The notes under the pieces: generated by a model
What the model was told of the DNA's origin: nothing
Seen by the model: only the letters and a program-made list of their open reading frames with translations
Databases searched by the model: none
In this document: positions 50,581-58,905 of the stretch, one piece after another
How the letters are laid out: each line of letters opens with the position of its first letter
Numbering within the stretch: the first letter of the stretch is position 1
Program-made: the position numbers and the translations under genes
Source: Niveispirillum cyanobacteriorum
GTDB taxonomy: Bacteria; Pseudomonadota; Alphaproteobacteria; Azospirillales; Azospirillaceae
Length of the DNA: 64,000 nt
Direction of reading: 5' to 3'
Assembly (NCBI RefSeq): GCF_002868735.1
Contig: NZ_CP025612.1
Span: 806,001 to 870,000 of the forward strand

Positions 50581-52851
50581 ATGAATAACAGGAAGATGCG
50601 GGCCTTCATGTCTACCCTGCTGCTGGCCACGGCTCTGACCGCTGGCACTGCGCGGGCCGCCGAAAGTGCGGCACCGGCCACTGCCACCACGGCCTCGGCC
50701 GCCCGTCCCTGGATGGACACTTCCCTTTCCGCCGACGCGCGCGCTGATCTGCTGCTGCGCGAAATGACGGTGGACGAGAAGAAGTTGCTGGTCTTCGGCT
50801 ATTTCGGATCGCCGTTCAAGGAACGTAATTATGTCCCGCCCGCCGGCATCCGCATGGGATCGGCTGGCTACGTCCCTGGCATCGACCGTCTTGGCATCCC
50901 AGCACAGTGGCAGACCGATGCCGGCGTCGGCGTGGCAACCCAGCGGGACTCGAGCGAGCCGATGCGCGAGCGCACCTCCCTGCCCGCCGGCATCGCGACG
51001 GTTGCCACCTGGAACCCCGCACTGGCCCGCCAGGGTGGCGCCATGATCGGCAAGGAGGCCCGGCTGTCGGGCTTCAACATCATGCTGGCCGGCGGCATCA
51101 ATCTGGTGCGCGAACCGCGCAATGGCCGCAATTTCGAATATGGGACGGAAGACCCGCTGCTGGCCGGTATTATGGTCGGCGCACAGATCAGCGGCATTCA
51201 GTCCAACAACATCATCTCCACCATCAAGCATTATGCCCTGAATGCGCAGGAGACAGGCCGTTTCGTCCTGTCCGCCAATATTGATGAGGCAGGTGCCCGC
51301 GTGTCGGACCTGCTGGCCTTTGAGATTGCCATGGAGCGGTCGAACCCCGGCTCCGTGATGTGCGCCTATAACCGCTACAATGGCGATTATGCCTGCGAGA
51401 ACGACTTCCTTCTGAACAAGGTGCTTAAGGGCGACTGGGGCTATAAGGGCTATGTGATGTCCGACTGGGGCGCCGTGCACAGCACCGCCAAGGCCGCCAA
51501 TAACGGTCTGGACCAGGAATCGGGCTATATCTTCGACAAGGAGATGTTCTTCGGCGCCGATCTGCTGGGCAAGGCGCTGGCCGATGGGTCCGTGCCCATG
51601 GCCCGGCTGGATGATATGAACCGCCGCATCCTGCGCGCCCTGTTCGCCCATGGCGTGATGGACAATCCCGTCACGGTCGACGATCACAAGATCGACTATG
51701 AGGCCCATGCCAAGATCACGCGCGCCGACGCAGAGGAAGGCATCGTCCTGCTGAAGAATCAGGGTGATCTGCTGCCCCTGGCAGCCGGTGCAAAAAAGAT
51801 CGCCGTCATCGGTGGTCACGCCGACAAGGGAGTGATGTCGGGCGGAGGTTCTTCCACCGTCTTCGGGCGCGGCGGTAATCCTGTGCCGGGCACGGGGCCG
51901 AAGAATTTCCCCGGTCCCATCGTCTATCATGCCAACCCGCCCCTGGCCGCCATCCAGGCGCGCGCCGGCGGTGATGTCGCCTTTGATGCGGGCACCGACC
52001 CGGCTACGGCAGCGAAGCTGGCCGCCGGCAGCGATCTGGCCATCGTCTTCGTGAACCAATGGACGGGGGAGGCGATGGATTTCGCCCTGACCCTACCCGA
52101 CAATCAGGATGCGCTCGTCGCCGCCGTCGCCAAGGTCAACAAGCGCACCATCGTGGTGGTGCAGTCCGGCGGCCCCGTCTTCATGCCCTGGCTCAAGGAT
52201 GTGGGCGCGGTCCTGGCCGCCTGGTATCCCGGAACCGCCGGTGGTGAGGCGATTGCCCGTGTGCTCTATGGCGAGGTGGATGCCAGCGGCCGCCTGCCCG
52301 TCACCTTCCCCGCCAGCCTAGATCAACTGCCACGTCCCAAACTGGATGGTGAAGGCCTGCCCGACGGCACCAAGTTCGACGTTGCCTATATGGAGGGGGC
52401 CGCCGTCGGCTATAAATGGTTCGACCAGAAGGGCCTCAAGCCGCTGTTCCCCTTCGGTTACGGCCTGTCCTACACCGATTTCAGCTATAGCGGCCTGAAG
52501 GCAGAGGTCGGTTCCGACGGTACCCTGACCCTGTCCGGCTCTGTCACCAACAAGGGGGCCCGCACCGGCAAGGCCGTGCCGCAGCTTTATATCGGCCCCG
52601 TCGGCGGCGGCTGGGAAGCGCCCAAGCGTTTGGCCGGCTGGCAGAAGCTGGAACTGGCCCCTGGCGCCAGCAGCCGCTTCTCCGTCCCCGTCGATGCCCG
52701 CCTGCTGGCCACGTTTGACGTGTCCAAGAAGGAATGGGTGGTGAAGCCCGGCCGCTACAAGGTCTGGCTGGGTGCGTCGGCGGTTGACCTGCCAGTGACC
52801 ACGGAGGTCACTCTGAAGGGCGGCAGTTTCAGTGCCGTGAAGGGCAAGTAA
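50581..52851 (+). CDS. Glycoside hydrolase family 3 beta-glucosidase (BglX-like), exported
   Basis: 756-aa GH3 enzyme. The N-terminal signal is MRAFMSTLLLATALTAGTARAAES. The catalytic (alpha/beta) domain contains the nucleophile Asp295 in GYVMSDWGAVHS, plus IKHYALNAQE. The second GH3 domain and a C-terminal fibronectin-III-like domain follow (LFPFGYGLSYTDFSYSG). Length matches BglX. It would cleave beta-glucosides or related oligosaccharides in the periplasm after import by the divergent TonB receptor. The ATG at 50581 gives the signal peptide at once. A terminator follows. Confidence 0.93.
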   Translation: MNNRKMRAFMSTLLLATALTAGTARAAESAAPATATTASAARPWMDTSLSADARADLLLREMTVDEKKLLVFGYFGSPFKERNYVPPAGIRMGSAGYVPGIDRLGIPAQWQTDAGVGVATQRDSSEPMRERTSLPAGIATVATWNPALARQGGAMIGKEARLSGFNIMLAGGINLVREPRNGRNFEYGTEDPLLAGIMVGAQISGIQSNNIISTIKHYALNAQETGRFVLSANIDEAGARVSDLLAFEIAMERSNPGSVMCAYNRYNGDYACENDFLLNKVLKGDWGYKGYVMSDWGAVHSTAKAANNGLDQESGYIFDKEMFFGADLLGKALADGSVPMARLDDMNRRILRALFAHGVMDNPVTVDDHKIDYEAHAKITRADAEEGIVLLKNQGDLLPLAAGAKKIAVIGGHADKGVMSGGGSSTVFGRGGNPVPGTGPKNFPGPIVYHANPPLAAIQARAGGDVAFDAGTDPATAAKLAAGSDLAIVFVNQWTGEAMDFALTLPDNQDALVAAVAKVNKRTIVVVQSGGPVFMPWLKDVGAVLAAWYPGTAGGEAIARVLYGEVDASGRLPVTFPASLDQLPRPKLDGEGLPDGTKFDVAYMEGAAVGYKWFDQKGLKPLFPFGYGLSYTDFSYSGLKAEVGSDGTLTLSGSVTNKGARTGKAVPQLYIGPVGGGWEAPKRLAGWQKLELAPGASSRFSVPVDARLLATFDVSKKEWVVKPGRYKVWLGASAVDLPVTTEVTLKGGSFSAVKGK

Positions 52852-52860
52852 CTGCGATCA

Positions 52861-52890
52861 AGGGCCGCTCTTCCGGGCGGCCCTTTTTCT
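52861..52890 (+). terminator. Terminator after the GH3 gene
   Basis: GGGCCGC (52862-52868) pairs with GCGGCCC (52877-52883), followed by TTTTTCTT. Classic intrinsic terminator 10 bp past the stop. Confidence 0.9.
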
Positions 52891-52977
52891 TGACCGTCAT
52901 TACGCCACAGGTAATCGCGCCGCCCACACCGGCGCGTCATCATCCCCCCATCACAACGCCAATTGATGGAGATGATC

Positions 52978-53367
52978 ATGGGTATCGGTCCCCTCACCCG
53001 CCAGCTTCTGCTGATCGACGCCGCCACCTGCCTGGCCTCGGGCCTGCTGCTGACACTGGGCGCCGGTTTGCTGGAACCGCTGTTGGGCCTGCCCTCCTGG
53101 CTGCTGCTGGAAGCGGGCATCATCCTGTTCCCCTGCACCCTGTTCGCGGCCTGGGCCGGGCGGCGGGTGGGCGTCTCGGCGGGTCCCGCCAAGGTGATGA
53201 TCGCGTTGAACCTGTTCTGGGTCGCGGGCAGCCTCGCCCTGTTGTCGCTGGGCTGGACCACGCCACTCGGCACCGGTTTTATCCTGGTTCAGGCCTTGGC
53301 CGTCGCCGGGATCAGTGCCGCACAAATCTTCAGCCTGCGGGGCCGCGCCACACTGGCGGCGGCCTGA
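52978..53367 (+). CDS. Hypothetical four-helix membrane protein
   Basis: 129-aa protein with four hydrophobic segments (LLLIDAATCLASGLLLTLGAGLL; WLLLEAGIILFPCTLFAAWAG; VMIALNLFWVAGSLALLSLG; GFILVQALAVAGISAAQIFSL). No motif that names a function was recognised; short proteins of this kind are usually annotated as hypothetical integral membrane proteins. GGAG lies 6 bp before the ATG at 52978. It is followed by the DUF1697 gene after 51 bp. Confidence 0.7.
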   Translation: MGIGPLTRQLLLIDAATCLASGLLLTLGAGLLEPLLGLPSWLLLEAGIILFPCTLFAAWAGRRVGVSAGPAKVMIALNLFWVAGSLALLSLGWTTPLGTGFILVQALAVAGISAAQIFSLRGRATLAAA

Positions 53368-53418
53368 TCAAAACGGTTACATGGGGCGGTATTGTCCGCC
53401 CCATCGACCGGAGTTTTC

Positions 53419-53961
53419 ATGCCCACCCTCGCCTGCCTGCTGCGCGGCATCAATGTCGGCGGCAACAAGACCGTGAAGATGGCCCTGTGGAAGCAGCTTT
53501 ACGAGGAACTGGGCTTCACCAACGTCCGCACCCTGCTGCAATCCGGCAACCTGCTGTTCGACACAGCCAGCGACGAGCCGCCTGAAAGCTTACAGCCCCG
53601 GCTGGAGACCGTGTTCGCCAAACGATTCGGCTTTACCGCCGACCATATCCTGCGCGACGCGGCACAGGTGCAGGCTGCCATCGCCGGAAACCCCTTCCCC
53701 GACGCCGCCGACACCCCCAACCATCTGCTGGTGTTCTTCCTGTCCAAGGCACCAGACGCGGCGGGCGCCGCGAAATTGTCGGCCCTGGAAACCGGTCCCG
53801 ACCGTCTGCACCTGTCCGGCGACCTGCTCTACATGCATTTCATCAACGGGGCTGGCAAGGCCGCCACCGACCCGGTGAAGCTGCTGCGCCTGGCCGGCGT
53901 TACCGGCACGTCACGCAACTGGACGACGTTGAATAAGCTGGCGGCGATGATGGTCAGCTGA
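53419..53961 (+). CDS. DUF1697 domain protein
   Basis: 180-aa cytoplasmic protein. The opening LACLLRGINVGGNKTVKM, then FTNVRTLLQSGNLLF and the closing GVTGTSRNWTTLNKLAAM are the signatures of DUF1697, whose function is not established. GGAG lies 6 bp before the ATG at 53419. Convergent with the malonyl-CoA synthetase gene, 3 bp apart. Confidence 0.9.
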   Translation: MPTLACLLRGINVGGNKTVKMALWKQLYEELGFTNVRTLLQSGNLLFDTASDEPPESLQPRLETVFAKRFGFTADHILRDAAQVQAAIAGNPFPDAADTPNHLLVFFLSKAPDAAGAAKLSALETGPDRLHLSGDLLYMHFINGAGKAATDPVKLLRLAGVTGTSRNWTTLNKLAAMMVS

Positions 53962-53964
53962 GGT

Positions 53965-55509
53965 TCAGCCCCCAAACGCCGCCTTGTGCTGCTCGCGCAG
54001 GGCCGCCTTCTGTACCTTGCCCATCTGGTTGCGTGGCAATTCATCCACAAACCAGACCCGCTTGGGCACTTTGAAATTGGCCAGTTCGCCTTTCACATGC
54101 GCGATGATCGACGCTTCCGTGACGTCGTCGCGGCCCGGCTTCTTCTGGATGATCGCGGACACCGCCTCACCGAAATCGGGGTGCGGCACGCCGATGACGG
54201 CACTTTCGACAACGCCGTCAATGGCGTCCAGCACCGTCTCAATCTCCTTGGGATAGACATTGAACCCGCCGCAGATCACAAGATCCTTGGCACGCCCCAC
54301 GATATGAACGTACCCACGCCCATCAATCTTCCCCACATCGCCTGTGATGAAGAAGCCATCGGCGCGCATATCCTCCGCTGTCTTTTCCGGCTTGTTCCAA
54401 TAGCCTTTGAACAGATTGGGTCCTTTGATCTCAATCTGCCCGATCTCGTCCGTGCCCAGCAACGCCCCCGTTTCAGCGGCAACCCGCAGCGACACGCCCG
54501 GCAGCGGAAAGCCCACGGTCCCCGGCACACGATCACCATTCAGTGGGTTCGACGTGATCATCCCCGCCTCTGTCATGCCATAACGCTCCAGAATGGCGTG
54601 ACCGGTCCGGGTGGAGAACTCCGTATGCGTATCGGCCAGCAGGGGTGCTGACCCGCTGATGAACAAACGCATATGCGCCACCAGTTCCCGCGTAAAGCCG
54701 GCATGGGTCAGCAGGCGGGTATAGAAGGTAGGCACCCCCATTAGCACACTGGCCTGCGGCAGCAGCTCCACCACCCGGTCCGCGTCGAATTTCGACAGGA
54801 ACAGCATGTGCCCGCCATTCAGCAGGGTGGTGTTGGTGGCGACAAACAGCCCATGCACATGGAAGATCGGCAGCGCATGCAGCAGCACGTCACCCGGCAC
54901 AAAGCCCCACAATTCATGCAGGGTCAGGGCATTGCTGGCCAGATTGCCATGGCTGGTCATTGCGCCCTTCGACCGGCCCGTGGTGCCCGATGTATAGAGG
55001 ATGGCCGCCAGCTCATCCTCCCCCACCGCCACCGTCTCGAATTCATGGCTGAGGTTCAGGGCCATATCGGGCAGGCTGCCATCCGCAGCAATGCCCAAGG
55101 TCGTCACGGCTGGCACACCACACCGCGCTGCCAGTTCCCTCATGCCTGCCTCATCCTCGGGCCTGCAAACGAACAGGGCTGGGGCAGCATCTTCAAGGAA
55201 GTAACTGACCTCGCCGCGCTGATAGGCGGTGTTCAACGGCAGATAGACCGCTCCCAACCGTAGCGTGGCGAGATACAGGAACAGGTTCTCCGCACTCTTC
55301 TCCACCTGCACCGCCACGCGGTCGCCTCGGCGGACGCCCAAGGCCGCCATGGCATGGGCAAAACGGGCGGAGATGGAGGCGACGTCGGCGTAGCTGTACC
55401 ACACACCCTGGCGCGGCCCGTCCATCAGGGTGATGAAACGGGCTGTGGGATCGGCGGGAAAACGGCTTTCAAACAGATGGTAAAGATTGCCGCTTTTCCC
55501 GCCGCTCAT
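53965..55509 (-). CDS. matB: Malonyl-CoA synthetase (AMP-forming acyl-CoA ligase)
   Basis: 514-aa ANL-superfamily ligase. P-loop ILYTSGTTGRSKGAM, the ERYGMTEAGM motif, TGDVGKIDGRGYVHIVGRAKDLVICGG and the C-terminal catalytic Lys in PRNQMGKVQK are intact. The overall form matches MatB, which makes malonyl-CoA or methylmalonyl-CoA from the free acid. Located 1 bp downstream of the 3-hydroxyisobutyrate dehydrogenase gene, so possibly used to salvage (methyl)malonate from valine breakdown. Other short-chain acids cannot be excluded. Confidence 0.82.
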   Translation of the reverse strand: MSGGKSGNLYHLFESRFPADPTARFITLMDGPRQGVWYSYADVASISARFAHAMAALGVRRGDRVAVQVEKSAENLFLYLATLRLGAVYLPLNTAYQRGEVSYFLEDAAPALFVCRPEDEAGMRELAARCGVPAVTTLGIAADGSLPDMALNLSHEFETVAVGEDELAAILYTSGTTGRSKGAMTSHGNLASNALTLHELWGFVPGDVLLHALPIFHVHGLFVATNTTLLNGGHMLFLSKFDADRVVELLPQASVLMGVPTFYTRLLTHAGFTRELVAHMRLFISGSAPLLADTHTEFSTRTGHAILERYGMTEAGMITSNPLNGDRVPGTVGFPLPGVSLRVAAETGALLGTDEIGQIEIKGPNLFKGYWNKPEKTAEDMRADGFFITGDVGKIDGRGYVHIVGRAKDLVICGGFNVYPKEIETVLDAIDGVVESAVIGVPHPDFGEAVSAIIQKKPGRDDVTEASIIAHVKGELANFKVPKRVWFVDELPRNQMGKVQKAALREQHKAAFGG

Positions 55510-55510
55510 G

Positions 55511-56398
55511 TCATTTCCCCTGCAACATCTTCACGATGGCGGAGAAATCGAGCCCCCCGTTCCCCGCCGCTGAGAATAGCTGATACAGGGATGCGGCCTG
55601 CGCGCCAAGGGGTGTGCTGGCCCCGCTGCTGGCTGCTGCCTGCTGCGCCAGCTTCAAGTCCTTCAGCATCATGTCGACCGCAAAGCCCGGCGCATAATCG
55701 CGGTTGGCAGGCGACGTCGGCACCGGCCCCGGCACCGGGCAGTAGCTGGTCAGGGACCAGCACTGGCCCGACGACGTGCTGGAAATGTCAAACAGCTTCT
55801 GCCGCTCCAGACCCAGCTTGTCGGCGAGCGCAAACGCTTCCGACACGGCAATCATGGAGATGCCGAGAACCATGTTATTGCAGATCTTGGCCGCCTGGCC
55901 CGTGCCAGGCCCGCCAGCGTGCACGATGTTCTTGCCCATCAGCGCCAGGAACGGCTGTGCCGCCGCGAACGCCGCCTCGGTCCCGCCCACCATGAAGGTC
56001 AGCGTTCCCGCCGCCGCCCCACCGGTGCCCCCCGATACGGGCGCATCCACCATCAGATGACCGGCTTTCTCCGCCTGCGCGATCACGGCCCGCGCGCTGT
56101 CCACGTCAATGGTGGAGCTGTCGATGAAGATCGTGCCGGGCCGCGCCCGCTCGATCACCCCACCGGCATTACCATAAACAGCGCGGACATGCGGGCCGGC
56201 AGGCAGCATGGAAACAACGACATCCGCAATCACAGCTGCGTCACCGGCAGACTTGGACGTATCGAGCCCCGCCTCTTTTGCCGCCGCGATATTGGCGGGT
56301 GCCAGATCGACACCCAGCACTGTATGCCCGCCCTTCAGAAGGTTCTTGGCCATGGGCAGCCCCATATTGCCCAGCCCGATGAACGCAATGGTCGCCAT
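55511..56398 (-). CDS. mmsB: 3-hydroxyisobutyrate dehydrogenase
   Basis: 295-aa beta-hydroxyacid dehydrogenase. The NAD-binding IAFIGLGNMGLPMAKNL, substrate motif DAPVSGGTGGAAAGTLTFMVGG and catalytic Lys in GTGQAAKICNNMVLG are complete. It oxidises 3-hydroxyisobutyrate to methylmalonate semialdehyde in valine catabolism. The ATG at 56398 has AAGGAGG 8 bp upstream, better placed than for the ATG at 56404. Sits between the hydrolase and matB genes in one operon; mmsA is not present here. Confidence 0.92.
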   Translation of the reverse strand: MATIAFIGLGNMGLPMAKNLLKGGHTVLGVDLAPANIAAAKEAGLDTSKSAGDAAVIADVVVSMLPAGPHVRAVYGNAGGVIERARPGTIFIDSSTIDVDSARAVIAQAEKAGHLMVDAPVSGGTGGAAAGTLTFMVGGTEAAFAAAQPFLALMGKNIVHAGGPGTGQAAKICNNMVLGISMIAVSEAFALADKLGLERQKLFDISSTSSGQCWSLTSYCPVPGPVPTSPANRDYAPGFAVDMMLKDLKLAQQAAASSGASTPLGAQAASLYQLFSAAGNGGLDFSAIVKMLQGK

Positions 56399-56423
56399 GG
56401 TCATTTCCTCCTTGAGTTATCTT

Positions 56424-57473
56424 TTAAAACACCAAGTCTCCACCCGCCGGCACCGCGAAGTAGCACGCGACATCCGCCGCCGACACGTCGGCCAGCTTGG
56501 CGGGGTTCCATTTCGGGCTTCTGTCCTTGTCCACCAGGACGGCGCGGATACCTTCGAAGAAGTCGTTGCCGTCCATCACGGCCTGGGTCATACGGAATTC
56601 CAGGCGCATGCAGTCATCAAATTCAAGTGCCGCCCCGCGCCGCAGCTGCTCGAATGTGACTTTCAGGCTGGTGGGCGACATGGACAGGATGGTCTCCGCC
56701 ACCTTGTCGGCCCAGGCGGTTCCTTGAGAAATCAGGCCCGCCACGATGCCTTCGACATCCTCGGCCTCAAACGCCACATCAATCGCGTCACGCAGGGCGG
56801 CCAACGGTGACTCCCCAACCGGGGCGGCATATGCTGCCAGCACGGCATCCACATCCTGCCCGTCGGCCAGCGCGGCCTCGATGGCATCCAGCGAAGCGGA
56901 CAGCACATGATGCGTGCCAATCCCGGTATAAAGCAGGTCCGCCGCATGCACCCTGGCCCCCGTCAGGCCTAGATACAGGCCCAGCTTGCCCGGCACGCGT
57001 GGCAGGAAATACGTCCCGCCCACATCCGGGAACAGGCCGATGCCGGTTTCCGGCATGGCCAGCATGGTCTTTTCCGTTACCACCCGGTGGCTGCCATGGA
57101 CCGACAGGCCGACACCGCCGCCCATGGTGATGCCGTCCATCAACGCAACATAGGGCTTAGGAAATCGCTTGATCTGCCGGTTCAGACGATATTCCCCGCC
57201 GAAGAAGGCGGCAGTCAGGGCACCCGTGCCCTCCCCGCGCTTGCGCTCCCACCCAGCATCCCAAACGGCGCGGACATCACCCCCGGCGCAGAAGGCCCGG
57301 TCACCGGCCCCTCGGATCACCACGGCCTTTATGGCGGGATCGGCGGCCCACGCGTCCAATGCCGGGGCTATCACCTCCACCATGCCCAGCGTCAGGGCGT
57401 TCAACGCCTTGGGCCGATTCAGCAGAACATGGCCGATGGCACCTTTGACGGTGCAGATGACATCCTTGCTCAA
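56424..57473 (-). CDS. 3-hydroxyisobutyryl-CoA hydrolase (enoyl-CoA hydratase/isomerase family)
   Basis: 349-aa crotonase-fold enzyme, longer than ordinary enoyl-CoA hydratases. AFCAGGDVRAVWD, FFGGEYRLNRQIKRFPKPYVALMDGITMGGG and MPETGIGLFPDVGGTYFLPR are the signature of 3-hydroxyisobutyryl-CoA hydrolase (HIBCH). It releases 3-hydroxyisobutyrate, the substrate of the next gene's product. The start is TTG at 57473 with GGGAGG 7 bp upstream; no in-frame ATG is suitably placed. First gene of the valine-branch operon, divergent from a LysR gene. Confidence 0.9.
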   Translation of the reverse strand: MSKDVICTVKGAIGHVLLNRPKALNALTLGMVEVIAPALDAWAADPAIKAVVIRGAGDRAFCAGGDVRAVWDAGWERKRGEGTGALTAAFFGGEYRLNRQIKRFPKPYVALMDGITMGGGVGLSVHGSHRVVTEKTMLAMPETGIGLFPDVGGTYFLPRVPGKLGLYLGLTGARVHAADLLYTGIGTHHVLSASLDAIEAALADGQDVDAVLAAYAAPVGESPLAALRDAIDVAFEAEDVEGIVAGLISQGTAWADKVAETILSMSPTSLKVTFEQLRRGAALEFDDCMRLEFRMTQAVMDGNDFFEGIRAVLVDKDRSPKWNPAKLADVSAADVACYFAVPAGGDLVF

Positions 57474-57634
57474 AACCCATCCTCCCTTTCAATCGCCCTG
57501 ACCGGGGCTGCAAACGCCCTCTTATACATCGCCACGGCGACGAATTCCGCATCTCAACCAGTACCATTGCGGCCAGACGCACATCCATGCGAAGTTCCTC
57601 GCCGTTATTGTGCGCAAACTCGCATGGAGTGGGC

Positions 57635-58534
57635 ATGGCCAGCCGGTTTGATTGGGACGATCTGCAATCCTTCCTGGCGGTGGCGCGGTCGGGCCGGCTG
57701 ACCCTGGCCGCCAAGCGCATGGGGGTGGATCACACCACCCTGGGCCGCCGCCTGACGGGCCTTGAGCAGGCGCTGGGCACCACCCTGTTTGAGCGCCACG
57801 CCACGGGATACAGCCTGACCCAGGCGGGTGAGACGCTGTTGCAAAGTGCCGAAGCCATGGAGGGCATGGCGCTGACCATTCAGGAGGATTTGTCAGGCGC
57901 GGGGGCTAGGCTGTCGGGGGCTGTGCGTATCGGCACGCCCGACGGTTTTGGCAGCTTCTTCCTGGCCCCGCGCATCGGTCGCCTGGGCGCACTACATCCG
58001 GACCTGGAAGTGCAGCTGGTGGCCATGCCACGCTTGTTCAGCCTTTCGAAGCGCGAGGCGGACATCGCCGTGACCCTAGCACAACCAGAGGCAGGGCGCC
58101 TGCATGCGCGCAAACTGACTGATTACGAACTGGGCCTCTACGCCGCACGGTCCTATCTCGACACAGCGGCGCCCATCGACGGGCCGGGCGATCTCGCAGC
58201 CCACCGCTTTATTTCTTATATAGATGATCTGCTCTATACGCCGGAGCTGGATTACGTCCCGCTCGTCTCCCGCGATATCCGCCCCTATTTGAAAAGTGCC
58301 AGTCTGGTGGCGCAGTTCCGGGCGGTGCAGGCCGGCAACGGCATTGCTGTTCTGCCCTGTTTCATGGCTGCAGGGGAGAAAGACCTCGTCCGGCTGCTGC
58401 CGGTAGAGGTGAAGCTGATCCGCAGCTTCTGGCTGGTCATGCATTCCGATGTGCGCCACCTCTCCCGCATCCGCGTGGCCGCAGAATTCATCGCGGAAGA
58501 GGTAAAGCGCAACGCACGGCTGTTCCAGGGTTAG
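57635..58534 (+). CDS. LysR-family transcriptional regulator
   Basis: 299-aa regulator. The HTH is WDDLQSFLAVARSGRLTLAAKRMGVDHTTLGRRLTGLEQALGTTLFERHATGYSLT, followed by a co-inducer-binding domain. The ATG at 57635 has GGAG 6 bp upstream. Divergent from the valine-branch operon, which it probably regulates, although no T-N11-A site was pinned down. Confidence 0.9.
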   Translation: MASRFDWDDLQSFLAVARSGRLTLAAKRMGVDHTTLGRRLTGLEQALGTTLFERHATGYSLTQAGETLLQSAEAMEGMALTIQEDLSGAGARLSGAVRIGTPDGFGSFFLAPRIGRLGALHPDLEVQLVAMPRLFSLSKREADIAVTLAQPEAGRLHARKLTDYELGLYAARSYLDTAAPIDGPGDLAAHRFISYIDDLLYTPELDYVPLVSRDIRPYLKSASLVAQFRAVQAGNGIAVLPCFMAAGEKDLVRLLPVEVKLIRSFWLVMHSDVRHLSRIRVAAEFIAEEVKRNARLFQG

Positions 58535-58578
58535 CCGGAAAGTCGCCAGCTGGCGGCACCCGGCACCTGAAGGAACAA

Positions 58579-58902
58579 TCAGAATGGCATCTTGAAGCCA
58601 GGCGGCAGCTTCAGACCGCCCATCATGGCGTTGGTCTGTTCTGCCGTAAACGCCTCGATCTTGCCCTTGGCATCGTTATAGGCGGCGGTGATCAGGTCTT
58701 CCAGAACCTCGACATCCTCGGGATCGACGATGGACTTGTCGATCTTCAGGCCGCGCAGATCGCCTTTGCCGTTAAGGGTCAGCTTGACCATGCCGCCGCC
58801 GGACACGCCGGTGGCCTCATGTTCCTGCATCTTGGCCTGCATCTCAGCCATCTTGGACTGCATCTGCTGGGCCTGCTTCATCATCTGGCCGATATTCTTC
58901 AT
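58579..58902 (-). CDS. ybaB: YbaB/EbfC nucleoid-associated protein
   Basis: 107-aa DNA-binding protein. MKNIGQMMKQAQQMQSKMAEMQAKMQEHEATGVSGGGMVKLTLNGKGDLRGLKID is the family pattern, with the long N-terminal helix rich in Met and Gln. It lies 3 bp after dnaX, the usual order dnaX-ybaB(-recR). A recR gene is not found downstream in this window. Confidence 0.95.
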   Translation of the reverse strand: MKNIGQMMKQAQQMQSKMAEMQAKMQEHEATGVSGGGMVKLTLNGKGDLRGLKIDKSIVDPEDVEVLEDLITAAYNDAKGKIEAFTAEQTNAMMGGLKLPPGFKMPF

Positions 58903-58905
58903 GGC

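Noticed and set aside
50500-52059. A 519-codon open frame on the minus strand
   Set aside because: Opposite the GH3 gene, which has a complete set of catalytic motifs.
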